From an uncultured Lachnospiraceae bacterium (GTDB lineage: Bacteria > Bacillota > Clostridia > Lachnospirales > Lachnospiraceae), in contig CAJUTQ010000077.1 of the NCBI GenBank assembly GCA_910589265.1, positions 1-64,000 on the forward strand: DNA of 64,000 bases, in the 5' to 3' direction. The notes beneath the pieces are model-generated. The model was given only the letters and a program-made list of their open reading frames with translations, was not told the DNA's origin and ran no database searches. The number at the start of each line of letters is the position of its first letter. The stretch's first letter is position 1. The position numbers and the translations under genes were made by a program. Shown here one piece after another: positions 18,326-26,604 of the stretch.

Positions 18326-19678
18326 TTATAAACTGTCCGCATAATGAATTTTTAATTTCTCAAATGTAAAGTAACCTGCTCCTATTAATGTAAAGACAAC
18401 CATCCAGAAAAAAAACAACTGATAAATATCTTCCCAAAACCATACTTTATGAATAAGGGCCAGACGGTAACCATTTGTAATATAATACATAGGATTCAAT
18501 TTAAAGAAAATGGCCAGTCCTTCTGGCACATCCATAGAATCCATATTCCACATAATAGGAGTTAGCCAAACGCCTATTTGGATCACAATCATAATAATTT
18601 GGCTTAAATCTCGAAAAAAAACATTAAAAGCACTTGTAAAATAGGCCAGCCCTACATTCAACATAAACATGGCAAAGCTATAATAAAATACTTGAAGCGC
18701 TGTCGTTCCTGGAAAGTGTCCCATAAGAATATATAAAAACAATACAAAGGCAACTAAAAATATATGGACAAACAATGCAGACAACACCTTAATGATTGGT
18801 AGTATTTCTATTTTAAACACTACCTTTTTCACTAGAAAGCTGTACTGGAGCAAAGCTCCTGTTCCGCTGCCCAAAGCTTCTTGAAAATAAAACCAAGGGA
18901 CAAGACCTGAAATAAGCCATAAAATATAAGGTACATTAGAAACGGGCTGAGAACCTAAGGCAATTTGAAAGACAAACCAATAGACTATTACGGAAATAGC
19001 TGGTTGAATAAACGCCCATAGAATGCCAAAATAGGAATCTGCAAATCGCACTTTAAAATCACTTTTTGCAAGAGATAATATGAGTTTTTTCGACTCCCAT
19101 ACATTTCTTATTTGAAAAATCACTTTTTCCAAATGAAAAAGGAGAACAAGGAGAAGGAGATCCAGTGCAATACATAATATTACCTTTTTTATCCATGTGT
19201 AGGATATGAGATGTTCTGTAACCGGGATATTAAAATTATTTTTTGAAATGTCTAGGACAGTCTCAAAAGGTTTATCACCCATCACAAAGCCAAAGCCGTC
19301 ATTTTCACCTAACAGAAAGATTTTCTTTTCTTTATATTGAAGATAGACGTTATGAATGGAAACATTTGTTCCCTCTTCCCCAGCAATAGTCAAATATAAT
19401 TTTTCTGCATCATTTCTCACCCGAAGCTTTATATTTTTAGGTCTAAGAGGACTGGTGTATTGAATGCTGCTTAGAACAGAAACATCCAACGTATCCTTTT
19501 GTGAGGCAATGGTGACTCCCACTTGCTTTTGAGCTGTTAAAGTTCCATGTATATGATAGTATCCCATGAGATGATTCATTGGATATTTAAGCATAAGTAT
19601 GTTTAAGGCAATGCCAAGAAAAATAAGAAAAAAATATGGCAGTATAAGTTTTTGTTTTTTCTCTATTTGATTCATCAT
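18326..19678 (-). CDS. ABC-2 type polysaccharide export permease with an extra N-terminal domain
   Basis: About 450 aa. The C-terminal ~270 residues are a normal Wzm/TagG-type permease with six membrane helices (LAKSDFKVRFADSYFGILWAF at its start, GLVPWFYFQEAL and LTPIMWNMD within). Before it lie a membrane helix (about 10-30), ~130 residues of predicted beta structure and a second helix (about 160-180); permeases of this family normally lack these. The start ATG 19678 overlaps the glycosyltransferase stop in an ATGA junction. The matching ATPase (Wzt/TagH) is not in the window. Confidence 0.85.
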   Translation of the reverse strand: MMNQIEKKQKLILPYFFLIFLGIALNILMLKYPMNHLMGYYHIHGTLTAQKQVGVTIASQKDTLDVSVLSSIQYTSPLRPKNIKLRVRNDAEKLYLTIAGEEGTNVSIHNVYLQYKEKKIFLLGENDGFGFVMGDKPFETVLDISKNNFNIPVTEHLISYTWIKKVILCIALDLLLLVLLFHLEKVIFQIRNVWESKKLILSLAKSDFKVRFADSYFGILWAFIQPAISVIVYWFVFQIALGSQPVSNVPYILWLISGLVPWFYFQEALGSGTGALLQYSFLVKKVVFKIEILPIIKVLSALFVHIFLVAFVLFLYILMGHFPGTTALQVFYYSFAMFMLNVGLAYFTSAFNVFFRDLSQIIMIVIQIGVWLTPIMWNMDSMDVPEGLAIFFKLNPMYYITNGYRLALIHKVWFWEDIYQLFFFWMVVFTLIGAGYFTFEKLKIHYADSL

Positions 19679-20412
19679 TTCCATATGTCCTGTTTTTTCA
19701 TAAACCGCACATGCCATGCTGTTTTGAAATATTTAAAATTGGCAAAAAAGCTGTTTTGGGATACTCCCTCTGATCTCTTATTCCACTTAGCTGATATTTC
19801 TATAAACCTTACTCTAAGCCTTAATGGCTTAATAGCTGTTTCCAGAAAAAAAGGATGCTTTAATTCTTCCCACTGAATTTTTTTCACTAAGGCAGTAGGA
19901 AAAATACGAAAGGCATATGTGATATCCGTTAATGATGTAAAAAACATCACTGCAATTATTTTCTGAAAAATATAATTTAATATAAGCTTTACTTTACTAT
20001 AGCCCTTAAACCCGCCTCCACTTTTCCACCGAGATGCTGTAATAATGGCATTGGGGTATTGTTTGCTTCTCTTCACAAAATCCTTGATAACATAAGGGTC
20101 TGTTTCCAAATCCGCAGACATAAGTACTACATGGGAACCTTTAGCTAAATCAAACCCCTCCCTAATAGCTCCTCCTACAAAAGGAAGGGTCTGGTAATGA
20201 ATGCTTATAGGCAGCCTCTCCTTATAAGCTTCACACAAGCTTTGGGCTGTACAAACACATTCTCTTGTTGTTCTATCGCATAAAAGAAAAATGATCTCAC
20301 AGAGATCCTTCCCTTTGTTTGTCTCTATAATTGTATCCACTGTCTCCTTTAATGAATATGTCTCATCCATTGCTGGAAGTAAGATAGTTACATTTCGAAA
20401 TTTCTTTGGCAT
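19675..20412 (-). CDS. Family 2 glycosyltransferase
   Basis: 245 aa. GT-A fold with TILLPAMDE at the start and the metal-binding acidic motif as SADLETDP (near residue 100). It most resembles dolichol/polyprenol-phosphate sugar transferases, but lacks the C-terminal membrane helices of many of these. It should transfer a sugar from a nucleotide donor to a lipid or glycan acceptor. The start is ATG 20412 with AGGGG 8 bases upstream. It is the middle gene of an epimerase-transferase-permease operon. Confidence 0.88.
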   Translation of the reverse strand: MPKKFRNVTILLPAMDETYSLKETVDTIIETNKGKDLCEIIFLLCDRTTRECVCTAQSLCEAYKERLPISIHYQTLPFVGGAIREGFDLAKGSHVVLMSADLETDPYVIKDFVKRSKQYPNAIITASRWKSGGGFKGYSKVKLILNYIFQKIIAVMFFTSLTDITYAFRIFPTALVKKIQWEELKHPFFLETAIKPLRLRVRFIEISAKWNKRSEGVSQNSFFANFKYFKTAWHVRFMKKQDIWK

Positions 20413-20429
20413 TGTGACATCCCCTGTCT

Positions 20430-21383
20430 TTAAATTCTTTCCATCCAGTCGCAAAACACCTCTGTCAACGTTTGTTCTATTGTATACTTAGGAGAAAATC
20501 CTAATCCTTTGATTTTCCTTGCATCTCCCAGTAAAAGAGGCTCATCCGCAACTCTCATCAGTGCAGGATCTGAGACAATCTTAACCTCTGTTCCTGAAAT
20601 TTTTACTAGTAAATCCAATATCTCTTGAATTTTATATGCCTTTCCTGTACATATATTTACTGGTTCCCCTGGGTTTCCCTTTTCAATAAGAATTTTCATA
20701 GCCGTAACCCCGTCTCTCACATCAATAAAGTCTCTTGCGCTCTCTAAATTTCCTACATGGATTTCAGGACTTATTTTGCCTTTTTTTATCAATGCCAGCT
20801 GTCTGGCAAAATTTTGAATGGCTGTTGCTGGGGGATGGCCAGTCCCAACATGGATAAACATTCTAGGTAAAAATACCTTCAGTCCATAATTAAGAAAATA
20901 CTGGTATCCCAGCATTTCTGTTCCTGCCTTTGACACTCCATAAGGAGTATGGGGAGTTAAACGTCTGTTTTCCATAAGGGGACAGTCTTTTGGCATAATA
21001 TTTCCGTATTCAGCACTGCTGCAGGCTAACAATACTTTGACATCTATCCCTGACTCCTCCCTCCATTTTTTTGCACAAAAGAGAACATTCAAAGTGCCTG
21101 TATAATTAGCCTGATGGGTCGTATACTCCATTTCCCAAGAAGCGCCATTAAAAGCCTGAGCTGCCATGTGAACTACAAGCTGAGGTTGCACCTTATAAAA
21201 AATTCTTTCCAAGGCATCTCTTTCTAAAATGTCACATCGCAGTATCCTTTCGTCCTCTATGGCCTGAAGCCTGCTAGAAGCACTGTTCCTTGCCACGCCC
21301 CATACTTCATGTCCATCACCTTTTAATATTTCTCTAAAGTGGGTTCCTACCATTCCAGTAATCCCAGTAATTAAAACCTTCAT
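20430..21383 (-). CDS. NAD(P)-dependent nucleotide-sugar dehydratase/reductase (GMD/RMD type)
   Basis: 317 aa short-chain dehydrogenase of the extended class. The Rossmann motif is GITGMVG and the catalytic YxxxK is YGVSK, with upstream Ser in SSAEYG. The ARDFIDVRDGVTAM segment and overall form are closest to GDP-mannose 4,6-dehydratase or the following 4-reductase (RMD). It should make a deoxy-hexose donor for the transferase downstream. Start taken as ATG 21383; an in-frame TTG lies five codons upstream and neither has a strong ribosome site. Confidence 0.85.
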   Translation of the reverse strand: MKVLITGITGMVGTHFREILKGDGHEVWGVARNSASSRLQAIEDERILRCDILERDALERIFYKVQPQLVVHMAAQAFNGASWEMEYTTHQANYTGTLNVLFCAKKWREESGIDVKVLLACSSAEYGNIMPKDCPLMENRRLTPHTPYGVSKAGTEMLGYQYFLNYGLKVFLPRMFIHVGTGHPPATAIQNFARQLALIKKGKISPEIHVGNLESARDFIDVRDGVTAMKILIEKGNPGEPVNICTGKAYKIQEILDLLVKISGTEVKIVSDPALMRVADEPLLLGDARKIKGLGFSPKYTIEQTLTEVFCDWMERI

Positions 21384-21457
21384 CTTTTTTTCTGGCAAAA
21401 TAAATTCTTTCTTGCCATTCCCCTTTCCCTATACTGGATTCTATCTTTATCTCTTCC

Positions 21458-21485
21458 ATTATACATATTTCCAGAAAAAAATCAA
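21458..21485 (-). promoter_or_regulatory. Promoter of the glycan operon
   Basis: Minus strand TTGATT (21485-21480), 16-base spacer, TATAAT (21463-21458). Confidence 0.65.
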
Positions 21486-21515
21486 TTATTACTCAAAATA
21501 CAATGACAAAATCAA

Positions 21516-21547
21516 GCAGGGGGCGATAAAAGAACATCGCCCCCTGC
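21516..21547 (-). terminator. Strong hairpin after the Cys-rich gene
   Basis: GCAGGGGGCGAT / ATCGCCCCCTGC, 12 perfect pairs with an 8-base loop. The T tail (TTGATTTT) is weak. It lies 20 bases after the Cys-rich peptide gene. Confidence 0.7.
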
Positions 21548-21566
21548 CTTTCAATTTTCTTTCTTC

Positions 21567-21782
21567 CTATCTATTGCAGCAGATATTACAAAAGCATCCC
21601 CCACAGCCCCTTCTTCCAGAACAGCCACATCCATGATTTTGATTTCCAGAATTGCAGGAACCTCCATTAGAATTGTTGTTGTTGCAAGGGTTTTTATCTT
21701 TGCACTCACAGTTTCTATTACCACATCCACAATCTCTTCTATTACCACAAATACCTGATGAAAATAAATTAAAACAACACAT
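21567..21782 (-). CDS. Small cysteine/asparagine/glycine-rich protein
   Basis: 71 aa with 16 cysteines, plus many Asn and Gly, arranged as CxC, CC and CGGCFC clusters. AAGGA lies 7 bases before the ATG and a strong hairpin follows the stop, so I accept it over a longer overlapping frame (to 21898). The composition suggests metal binding or a disulfide cross-linked coat or surface peptide. It lies downstream of rubrerythrin, which would fit a metal or redox role, but no family is recognised. Confidence 0.6.
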   Translation of the reverse strand: MCCFNLFSSGICGNRRDCGCGNRNCECKDKNPCNNNNSNGGSCNSGNQNHGCGCSGRRGCGGCFCNICCNR

Positions 21783-21887
21783 ATACTTTTCCTTCTTTCT
21801 ACATTTTTTTTAATGGATCCATCTCTATATCTTATGCAGAAAGTCGAATTATGTGATAATATGTTGTCAAAGATTATTTGTGGCTCC

Positions 21888-22487
21888 TTATGATTCACTA
21901 AAGGGAGCTAATGTTAAGGAAATAAAAAATCCTTTATCATGTTGGCAGACAGGACATATTTCTGGAGCATTCTCACCTTCATGGATATGTCCACAGTTTA
22001 AACACATCCATTTCATCGCTACATCTGCTACAAATAATTTATTATGTTCTAGTAAATCAGCCAGTTTACCAAAACGATCCCCATGAACTTTTTCAATTTC
22101 TGCGATCATTTCAAAGGAATTTGCCACTTTCAAAAACCCTTCCTCCCTTGCCTTTTGTGCAAATTTCTGATAAACATCTTCGTGTTCTTCGTACTCATTA
22201 TGCTGAGCCCGTCTTAGTAAAGCAACTACATTATCATCTAAATCTACTGGATAAGTCCCATCAACATGAATGGTCTGTCCTGCCATTTCTTTTAAATGTT
22301 GATAAAACACTTTGGCATGGGCTTTTTCTTGCTCTGCAGTAAATAAAAAAACTTCCTTCACTACATGAAGATTGGTCTTTTCAACAAAAGAGGCTGCAAA
22401 TGTATAACGATTTCTTGCCTGACTTTCCCCTGCAAAAGCTCTCATTAAATTATCCTTTGTTTCACTTTCATTAAAATTCACCGCCAT
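21888..22487 (-). CDS. Rubrerythrin
   Basis: 199 aa. The N-terminal ferritin-like four-helix domain carries the di-iron ligands (AGESQARNRY, EQEKAHAKVFYQHL, EEHEDVYQ, AEIEKVHGDRF). The C-terminal rubredoxin-like knuckle is CLNCGHIHEG...CPVC. It reduces hydrogen peroxide in anaerobes, using electrons from rubredoxin. The start is ATG 22487 behind GGAGGAG; upstream in-frame codons are leader. Confidence 0.95.
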   Translation of the reverse strand: MAVNFNESETKDNLMRAFAGESQARNRYTFAASFVEKTNLHVVKEVFLFTAEQEKAHAKVFYQHLKEMAGQTIHVDGTYPVDLDDNVVALLRRAQHNEYEEHEDVYQKFAQKAREEGFLKVANSFEMIAEIEKVHGDRFGKLADLLEHNKLFVADVAMKWMCLNCGHIHEGENAPEICPVCQHDKGFFISLTLAPFSES

Positions 22488-22632
22488 CGTCTCCTCCTGC
22501 CATTCATTTTTTATATTTCCAGTATTGCCATTTTTTATGTCCCTATTCATACAGAAAAAAGATAGAAATCTTTATTTTCTTTCTCATATTTTTCTTTTCT
22601 TCTCCAATAATTTATGGTATACTTTTTTATAT

Positions 22633-22705
22633 GGAGACATAGCTCAGCTGGGAGAGCATTTGCTTGACGTGTAAAGGGTCGCAGGTTCGAGTCCTGTTGT
22701 CTCCA
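22633..22705 (+). tRNA. tRNA-Val (anticodon GAC)
   Basis: 73 nt. Acceptor GGAGACA/TGTCTCC, discriminator A. Anticodon stem TTTGC/GTAAA (one G-U) encloses loop TTGACGT, anticodon GAC. CCA is not encoded. Confidence 0.92.
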
Positions 22706-22746
22706 TTTGATGTAATTGTATTTTCAATGTTTTAAACATTGAGAAA

Positions 22747-22783
22747 AAAGGGGAATGTGCATAAACTCACTTTCCCCTTTTCT
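22747..22783 (+). terminator. Terminator after tRNA-Val
   Basis: AAAAGGGGAA / TTCCCCTTTT stem with a 15-base loop, then CTTAT. Confidence 0.75.
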
Positions 22784-23068
22784 TATACAATCTTTTATAT
22801 TTTCTTTATAATTTTTACAAAAAACTTATTTCTTCCTAAGAAAGTCTTAAGCTACTAATCACAATTCATTCACAATTTTAAACTATACTGATTTTATCAA
22901 AAAGAGTAACGGAGCATCTTCTTTTTGATAAGAGATAGTTTTTACTTTTTTTAACTTTTCCCCCTCCTTAAAATGCAGCCAAATAATAGGCTGCATTTTT
23001 TATGAAAATTAGTCTTGCAAAATTCCTATATTTTTAATATAATAATAAAGTATTCCTCATAAATTTTT
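22784..23068 (+). other. Spacer between tRNA-Val and tRNA-Thr with two stable hairpins
   Basis: No open frame. One AT-rich hairpin TTATCAAAAAGA / TTCTTTTTGATAA spans about 22896-22933. A second, GC-rich one (AAATGCAGCC / GGCTGCATTTTTT, about 22970-23001) has a typical terminator T run. A short untranslated RNA ending at the second hairpin is possible; no clear promoter is seen. Confidence 0.5.
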
Positions 23069-23141
23069 GCTGAAATAGCTCAGTTGGCAGAGCGCTTCAC
23101 TCGTAATGAAGGGGTCGAGGGTTCAAGTCCCTTTTTCAGCT
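23069..23141 (+). tRNA. tRNA-Thr (anticodon CGT)
   Basis: 73 nt. Acceptor GCTGAAA/TTTCAGC-type pairing with discriminator T. Anticodon stem CTTCA/TGAAG encloses loop CTCGTAA, anticodon CGT. CCA is not encoded. Confidence 0.93.
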
Positions 23142-23142
23142 G

Positions 23143-23192
23143 AAATAAAAGAAGCTAGGTGCTTTTATCCACTGCCTAAAGCTTCTTTTTTT
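23143..23192 (+). terminator. Terminator after tRNA-Thr
   Basis: AAATAAAAGAAGCT pairs with AGCTTCTTTTTTTATTT around a ~20-base loop. The T run is part of the distal arm. Confidence 0.75.
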
Positions 23193-23342
23193 ATTTCATA
23201 GGAAAGACATGGTTACTATGAAGTATGACAGTGAACAGTTTTCTTATGAAATAAAAACTATATACATACAGATACATAGGGTAATGAATGGCTGCCCAAT
23301 ACATATCTGGCGCTGGAAAGATTGAAAGCCCCTCAAGATAAA

Positions 23343-23370
23343 GGGTAAGAGGCCTTAGAAAGGCTTGCCC
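23343..23370 (-). terminator. Hairpin closing the lysis end of the tail module
   Basis: GGGTAAG...CTTGCCC outer stem with an inner GCCTT/AAGGC helix. No strong T tail. It lies 14 bases past the endolysin stop. Confidence 0.45.
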
Positions 23371-23383
23371 ACTTTGTTCTTTC

Positions 23384-24556
23384 TTATAAGTAGAGGATCT
23401 CTGTTTTTATTCCCTTTTGATTCATTGTGCTTGCAAAACGAATTGCATTTTCCTGAATACTAAAAGCTCCTACCTGGACTCGGTAAAGCTTTTTTTCTTC
23501 TCCACCCTCTTTTAATGGAATGTCAAAACGGCTCAAATTCTCCTTTTCAATACAATCTATTAAAGATTTTCCATATGTGAGAGAAGTGGCATATCCAGCT
23601 TCCTGTAATGAAAAACATGCCTTTTTATAGTCCATCTCACCAATTACTTTTCCATACAAAAGTTCTTTGTCGTTTATTTTTCTCGTTGCTATATAATCAT
23701 TATGGTCCAATATGGATTCTTCCCAATTATTATAAGCTCTCCACACAGTATGGGGAATTTGATAATAGGATCCATCTGGTCTCTGCTCTGTTGCGTTTTT
23801 CACATAAGTCTTTTTTGTCCATCCATTTTCTTTTATTCCAAAAAGAGCGTTGGCCTTTCTAGCCAATTCCGATGTTCCTGCTCCCGATTCCTTTATGGCT
23901 TGAGCCACTACCACTGATGGCAGTACCCTTCTTGTATCCGCCCAATCCCTCCTGGCTATAGCTCCAACATATTCTATAAAATCCTGCCTGCTCATGCTAT
24001 GTTGTTCCTCCTTGATAGAAGAGGACGGAATGGAACAATCCAAAAATGCGTTGAAAATAGCTTGTGCAATCCCATCTGCCCCTATCCTCTCATAGAGGGC
24101 AACATCCATGACATTATCGCAAAAACATATTTCTATGAGCATTGCCTTTGCTTTTGTTTTGCGTATCACATACAATCCAGTCCCCGATTTGACTCCTCGA
24201 TTTTTAAAACCCAACTCCTCCAAGCTACTGCACACTCTTAAGGCCTCTTTATAAGGCTCTCCCTCATAAGTATACACTTCCACTCCTTGTCCTGTATGGG
24301 TTGTTGTAGCATTAAAATGGATAGACACAAACCAATCTAAATCTTCTTTGTTTGCTATATTTACTGCCTTTTCTAAATACTCCCCTTGGGTTGACGCCAT
24401 ATGGACAGTACAATCCAAAACCCCAACTCCAGCACTTTTTAACTTATCCATGAAAGCATATCCCACAAGTCTTGTATGTTCCGATTCTTTAATAATTCCC
24501 ACTGCCCCATAGCCAGGGCCAACTTTTGTATGTCCACAATTTACTCCTATGTTCAA
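23384..24556 (-). CDS. Endolysin: amidase + glucosaminidase + SPOR
   Basis: 390 aa with three parts. Residues ~1-175 are an Amidase_3 zinc amidase (NCGHTK, SIHFNA, LIEICFCDN). Residues ~190-345 are a FlgJ-like N-acetylglucosaminidase (VAQAIKESGAGTSELA, ALFGIK). The C-terminal ~40 residues are a SPOR-type peptidoglycan-binding repeat (YRVQVGAFSIQENAIRF). It should cleave stem peptides and the glycan backbone. The start is a TTG at 24556 behind AGGAGGGG, overlapping the holin stop (TTGA). It is the last gene of the tail cluster and would release particles. Confidence 0.93.
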   Translation of the reverse strand: MNIGVNCGHTKVGPGYGAVGIIKESEHTRLVGYAFMDKLKSAGVGVLDCTVHMASTQGEYLEKAVNIANKEDLDWFVSIHFNATTTHTGQGVEVYTYEGEPYKEALRVCSSLEELGFKNRGVKSGTGLYVIRKTKAKAMLIEICFCDNVMDVALYERIGADGIAQAIFNAFLDCSIPSSSIKEEQHSMSRQDFIEYVGAIARRDWADTRRVLPSVVVAQAIKESGAGTSELARKANALFGIKENGWTKKTYVKNATEQRPDGSYYQIPHTVWRAYNNWEESILDHNDYIATRKINDKELLYGKVIGEMDYKKACFSLQEAGYATSLTYGKSLIDCIEKENLSRFDIPLKEGGEEKKLYRVQVGAFSIQENAIRFASTMNQKGIKTEILYL

Positions 24557-24804
24557 TTGTTCCCCTCCTGTTGATAGTTATCTATTTTTTTCAATTCCTC
24601 CTGGGCCTTTTGGCAAGCAGAATCTGTAAGTCCTTCACCAATAATATAAGCTATAACCGATGCTCCTGCCATAATCAGAGCTGTCACTTTCGCTGCCTGG
24701 CTTTCCCCACCTCCACATGCAACAATCATCATGGATACAAAAGAAGCAGTTGCTGTCCATAATTTTCTACTTGTTAGCTTTCTTGTCCAATTTATCTTTT
24801 CCAT
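24553..24804 (-). CDS. Phage holin
   Basis: 83 aa. A short positively charged start (INWTRKLTSRKLW) is followed by two membrane helices (about 15-32 and 42-58) and a charged tail, the usual form of small Firmicute phage holins. It would form membrane lesions at a set time and let the endolysin out. It is directly coupled to the endolysin gene by a 4-base overlap. Confidence 0.85.
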   Translation of the reverse strand: MEKINWTRKLTSRKLWTATASFVSMMIVACGGGESQAAKVTALIMAGASVIAYIIGEGLTDSACQKAQEELKKIDNYQQEGNN

Positions 24805-24821
24805 AATTTTTACCTTTCCAA

Positions 24822-25217
24822 CTATAAAAAATCATTCTCATCCATACATTTGTGATATACTCGCTCTATAAATTTATAGTCTGTCTCCACCTGTCCATTC
24901 TGCATCCCATGTTTCTCAAGAATTTTTAAATATTTAGAATGATCTGAAATAACATGTTCAAACTCATCCTTTGAATGTTTTCTTCCATTTCGACAACTAT
25001 TGGCAAAATTTAATATATTCCACCGCAGTTCATCAATCTCATGCTCTGTCATCTGATGGGCCAGCTTGGCCACTTGTTCAGCAATGTCTTTGTTCATGGC
25101 AGTTCCTAACTTCTTCAAAATATAGGATACAGGATTTATTTTGAAAAAAGGTGTAAACTCCACAACAATTCCAACACTTGTCAATACGGCAATCACAGAC
25201 TGTATTCCTTCATTCAT
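24822..25217 (-). CDS. Holin-associated membrane protein of unknown function
   Basis: 131 aa from ATG 25217 (an ATG eight codons upstream is possible). One N-terminal membrane helix (IQSVIAVLTSVGIVVEF) is followed by a helical, charged domain with the segment NFANSCRNGRKHSKDEFEHV. Proteins with this tail are, to my knowledge, common beside holins of Clostridia phages. Its position next to the holin suggests an auxiliary holin or antiholin, which is inference. Confidence 0.65.
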   Translation of the reverse strand: MNEGIQSVIAVLTSVGIVVEFTPFFKINPVSYILKKLGTAMNKDIAEQVAKLAHQMTEHEIDELRWNILNFANSCRNGRKHSKDEFEHVISDHSKYLKILEKHGMQNGQVETDYKFIERVYHKCMDENDFL

Positions 25218-25274
25218 CTCTATAACTATTTCACCTCGCATTTAACATATATGGTTCTCTTAAACAGAAAACAA

Positions 25275-25296
25275 ATGGACGCAAGTGTACGTCCAT
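25275..25296 (-). terminator. Hairpin between the tip genes and the lysis genes
   Basis: ATGGACG / CGTCCAT, 7 perfect pairs, 8-base loop, followed on the minus strand by TTTGTTTTCTGTTT. It may partly uncouple lysis from structural expression. Confidence 0.55.
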
Positions 25297-25421
25297 CTGT
25301 CATCTGAAAAAATCCTATAACATTCCTTATTCCTATACATTTTCTAACATTTTATCTTCCTTTTTTAATTTTTTGTAAATATCATATTTATCTGTCTATT
25401 TATACATCATAAGCTGTAAAT

Positions 25422-26156
25422 TTAAGATTTAATACATGGAAGGCAGATAGCTCCAATATAATTTGTTCTTTCCTCTCCACTTCGAATGCCTATTGTATCA
25501 TAATTGACGTACAAAAATGCCCTTCTACCTGATGAACCCATCTCGTTGTCAAAAGTAAAGTAATATGTAGCTCCATGTAAACGATATCCAGAAGGCAATT
25601 TCCCAATAATTGTATATGTATCTGTTGGTTCTTTACACTGAATGAGAAAGCTTCCCACTAAAAATCCATTTTTATATACTGGATAATATTGGGTCGTCAA
25701 TGTATAATGGTTGTTTTCTACTGTGATGGGAATCACTGCTTCTGTATGGTTACTATTATTATTTATTTCCCCAATTGCATTCTCTAGTTCAGCGTTTTTA
25801 GCCTTTATAATGGATCCCTGCCTTGCATCCAAAGCAAATCCACTCTCCGTTGTATCCAAATTATTCGCTAATTTATTCATTGTCACTGCTTCTTTAAGAA
25901 AGCTGGATACATTCATATTAAACGCTTTTATATAGCTTATTAATTTTCCTATGGAATTATTTGATTGTATTTTTGTAAGAGATTCCTCCAGCCCAGGTAA
26001 TGGAGGCGACGATTCCCTTTCATAATCCTCAAATTCAATAAGAGAATGACTGTCAACCTTGCCATCTGCTCCTGCTGGCCCTGGAATTCCTTGAATTCCC
26101 TGGGGCCCCTGTTCTCCTCTAGGGCCTTTTATATTACCAATTAATATTTTAGACAT
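25422..26156 (-). CDS. Collagen-like tail tip/fibre protein (copy 2)
   Basis: 244 aa. It begins KILIGNIKGPRGEQGPQGIQ, and Gly-X-Y repeats continue to about residue 32, a trimer-forming collagen-like stalk. A helical segment with FALDARQGSIIKAKNAELENAI follows (about 105-130). The C-terminal ~110 residues are beta-rich and differ from copy 1, consistent with a receptor-binding head. Copies 1 and 2 are nearly identical over the first ~130 residues. AAAGGAG ribosome site. Confidence 0.85.
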   Translation of the reverse strand: MSKILIGNIKGPRGEQGPQGIQGIPGPAGADGKVDSHSLIEFEDYERESSPPLPGLEESLTKIQSNNSIGKLISYIKAFNMNVSSFLKEAVTMNKLANNLDTTESGFALDARQGSIIKAKNAELENAIGEINNNSNHTEAVIPITVENNHYTLTTQYYPVYKNGFLVGSFLIQCKEPTDTYTIIGKLPSGYRLHGATYYFTFDNEMGSSGRRAFLYVNYDTIGIRSGEERTNYIGAICLPCIKS

Positions 26157-26279
26157 ATTTTTCTCCTTTGTATTTTTATTTTTTCGTATATAAACTGCTT
26201 TTTTGTTTCTCTTTTATCCAATTTGACTAAATTTTTTGTGTATACTGTTCTTTTATATACAAATACATGTTCTTTTTTC

Positions 26280-26292
26280 ATTAAACAGCAAT
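26280..26292 (+). repeat. Inverted repeat, outer end of the putative invertible tip cassette
   Basis: ATTAAACAGCAAT, perfect 13-base inverted copy of 26917-26929. It encodes LNSN in the same frame in both places. Confidence 0.8.
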
Positions 26293-26604
26293 TTACCTAA
26301 TAAAGTAATGTGGAAAGGAGTTGGTTCATGTTCTGGAGGGCACTCAATTGATATATCACCAGAAATAATGAGTACTGCATAAGAATTTATTTGTCTATTT
26401 GGGCTTTCATCTTATAGAGTGACTATTCTCATTCCCAATACTTTTCTTGATTCAGAAGGCGCCTATTATTATGGGGGTGCTAGTAATGGATCAGATAATC
26501 TGTATGCAGTTGCTCAAATCACTAATGCATCTGCTTCATTCATTAGATATAGTAAAGGTTCAAACGATTATTCTAGTGGAATTATGTATTTATACTATAG
26601 ATAA
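26281..26604 (+). pseudogene. Silent, inverted alternative C-terminus of the tail tip protein
   Basis: Plus-strand reading frame, opposite to all neighbouring tail genes: LNSNLPNKVMWKG... through IPNTFLDSEGAYYYGG to a TAA at 26602-26604. It has the size and beta-rich character of a receptor-binding head. It lacks its own start and ribosome site, and an in-frame TAA at 26380-26382 interrupts it. Its stop codon abuts the stop of the tip gene on the other strand (26605), so the two C-termini lie tail to tail. I read it as the unexpressed arm of an invertible cassette, now damaged or awaiting repair. Confidence 0.75.

Noticed and set aside
21551..21898. 115-codon frame overlapping the Cys-rich peptide
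   Set aside because: No ribosome site, overlaps the rubrerythrin end, hydrophobic/repetitive composition typical of a shifted Cys/Asn-rich gene.
23142..23383. Phage attachment site at tRNA-Thr
   Set aside because: No repeat of the tRNA 3' end was found at the far end of the tail cluster and no integrase is present there.
26419..26604. Independent plus-strand gene
   Set aside because: Starts at a GTG without ribosome site, and homology-like sequence continues upstream through a stop to the inverted repeat. It is better read as part of the silent tip cassette.
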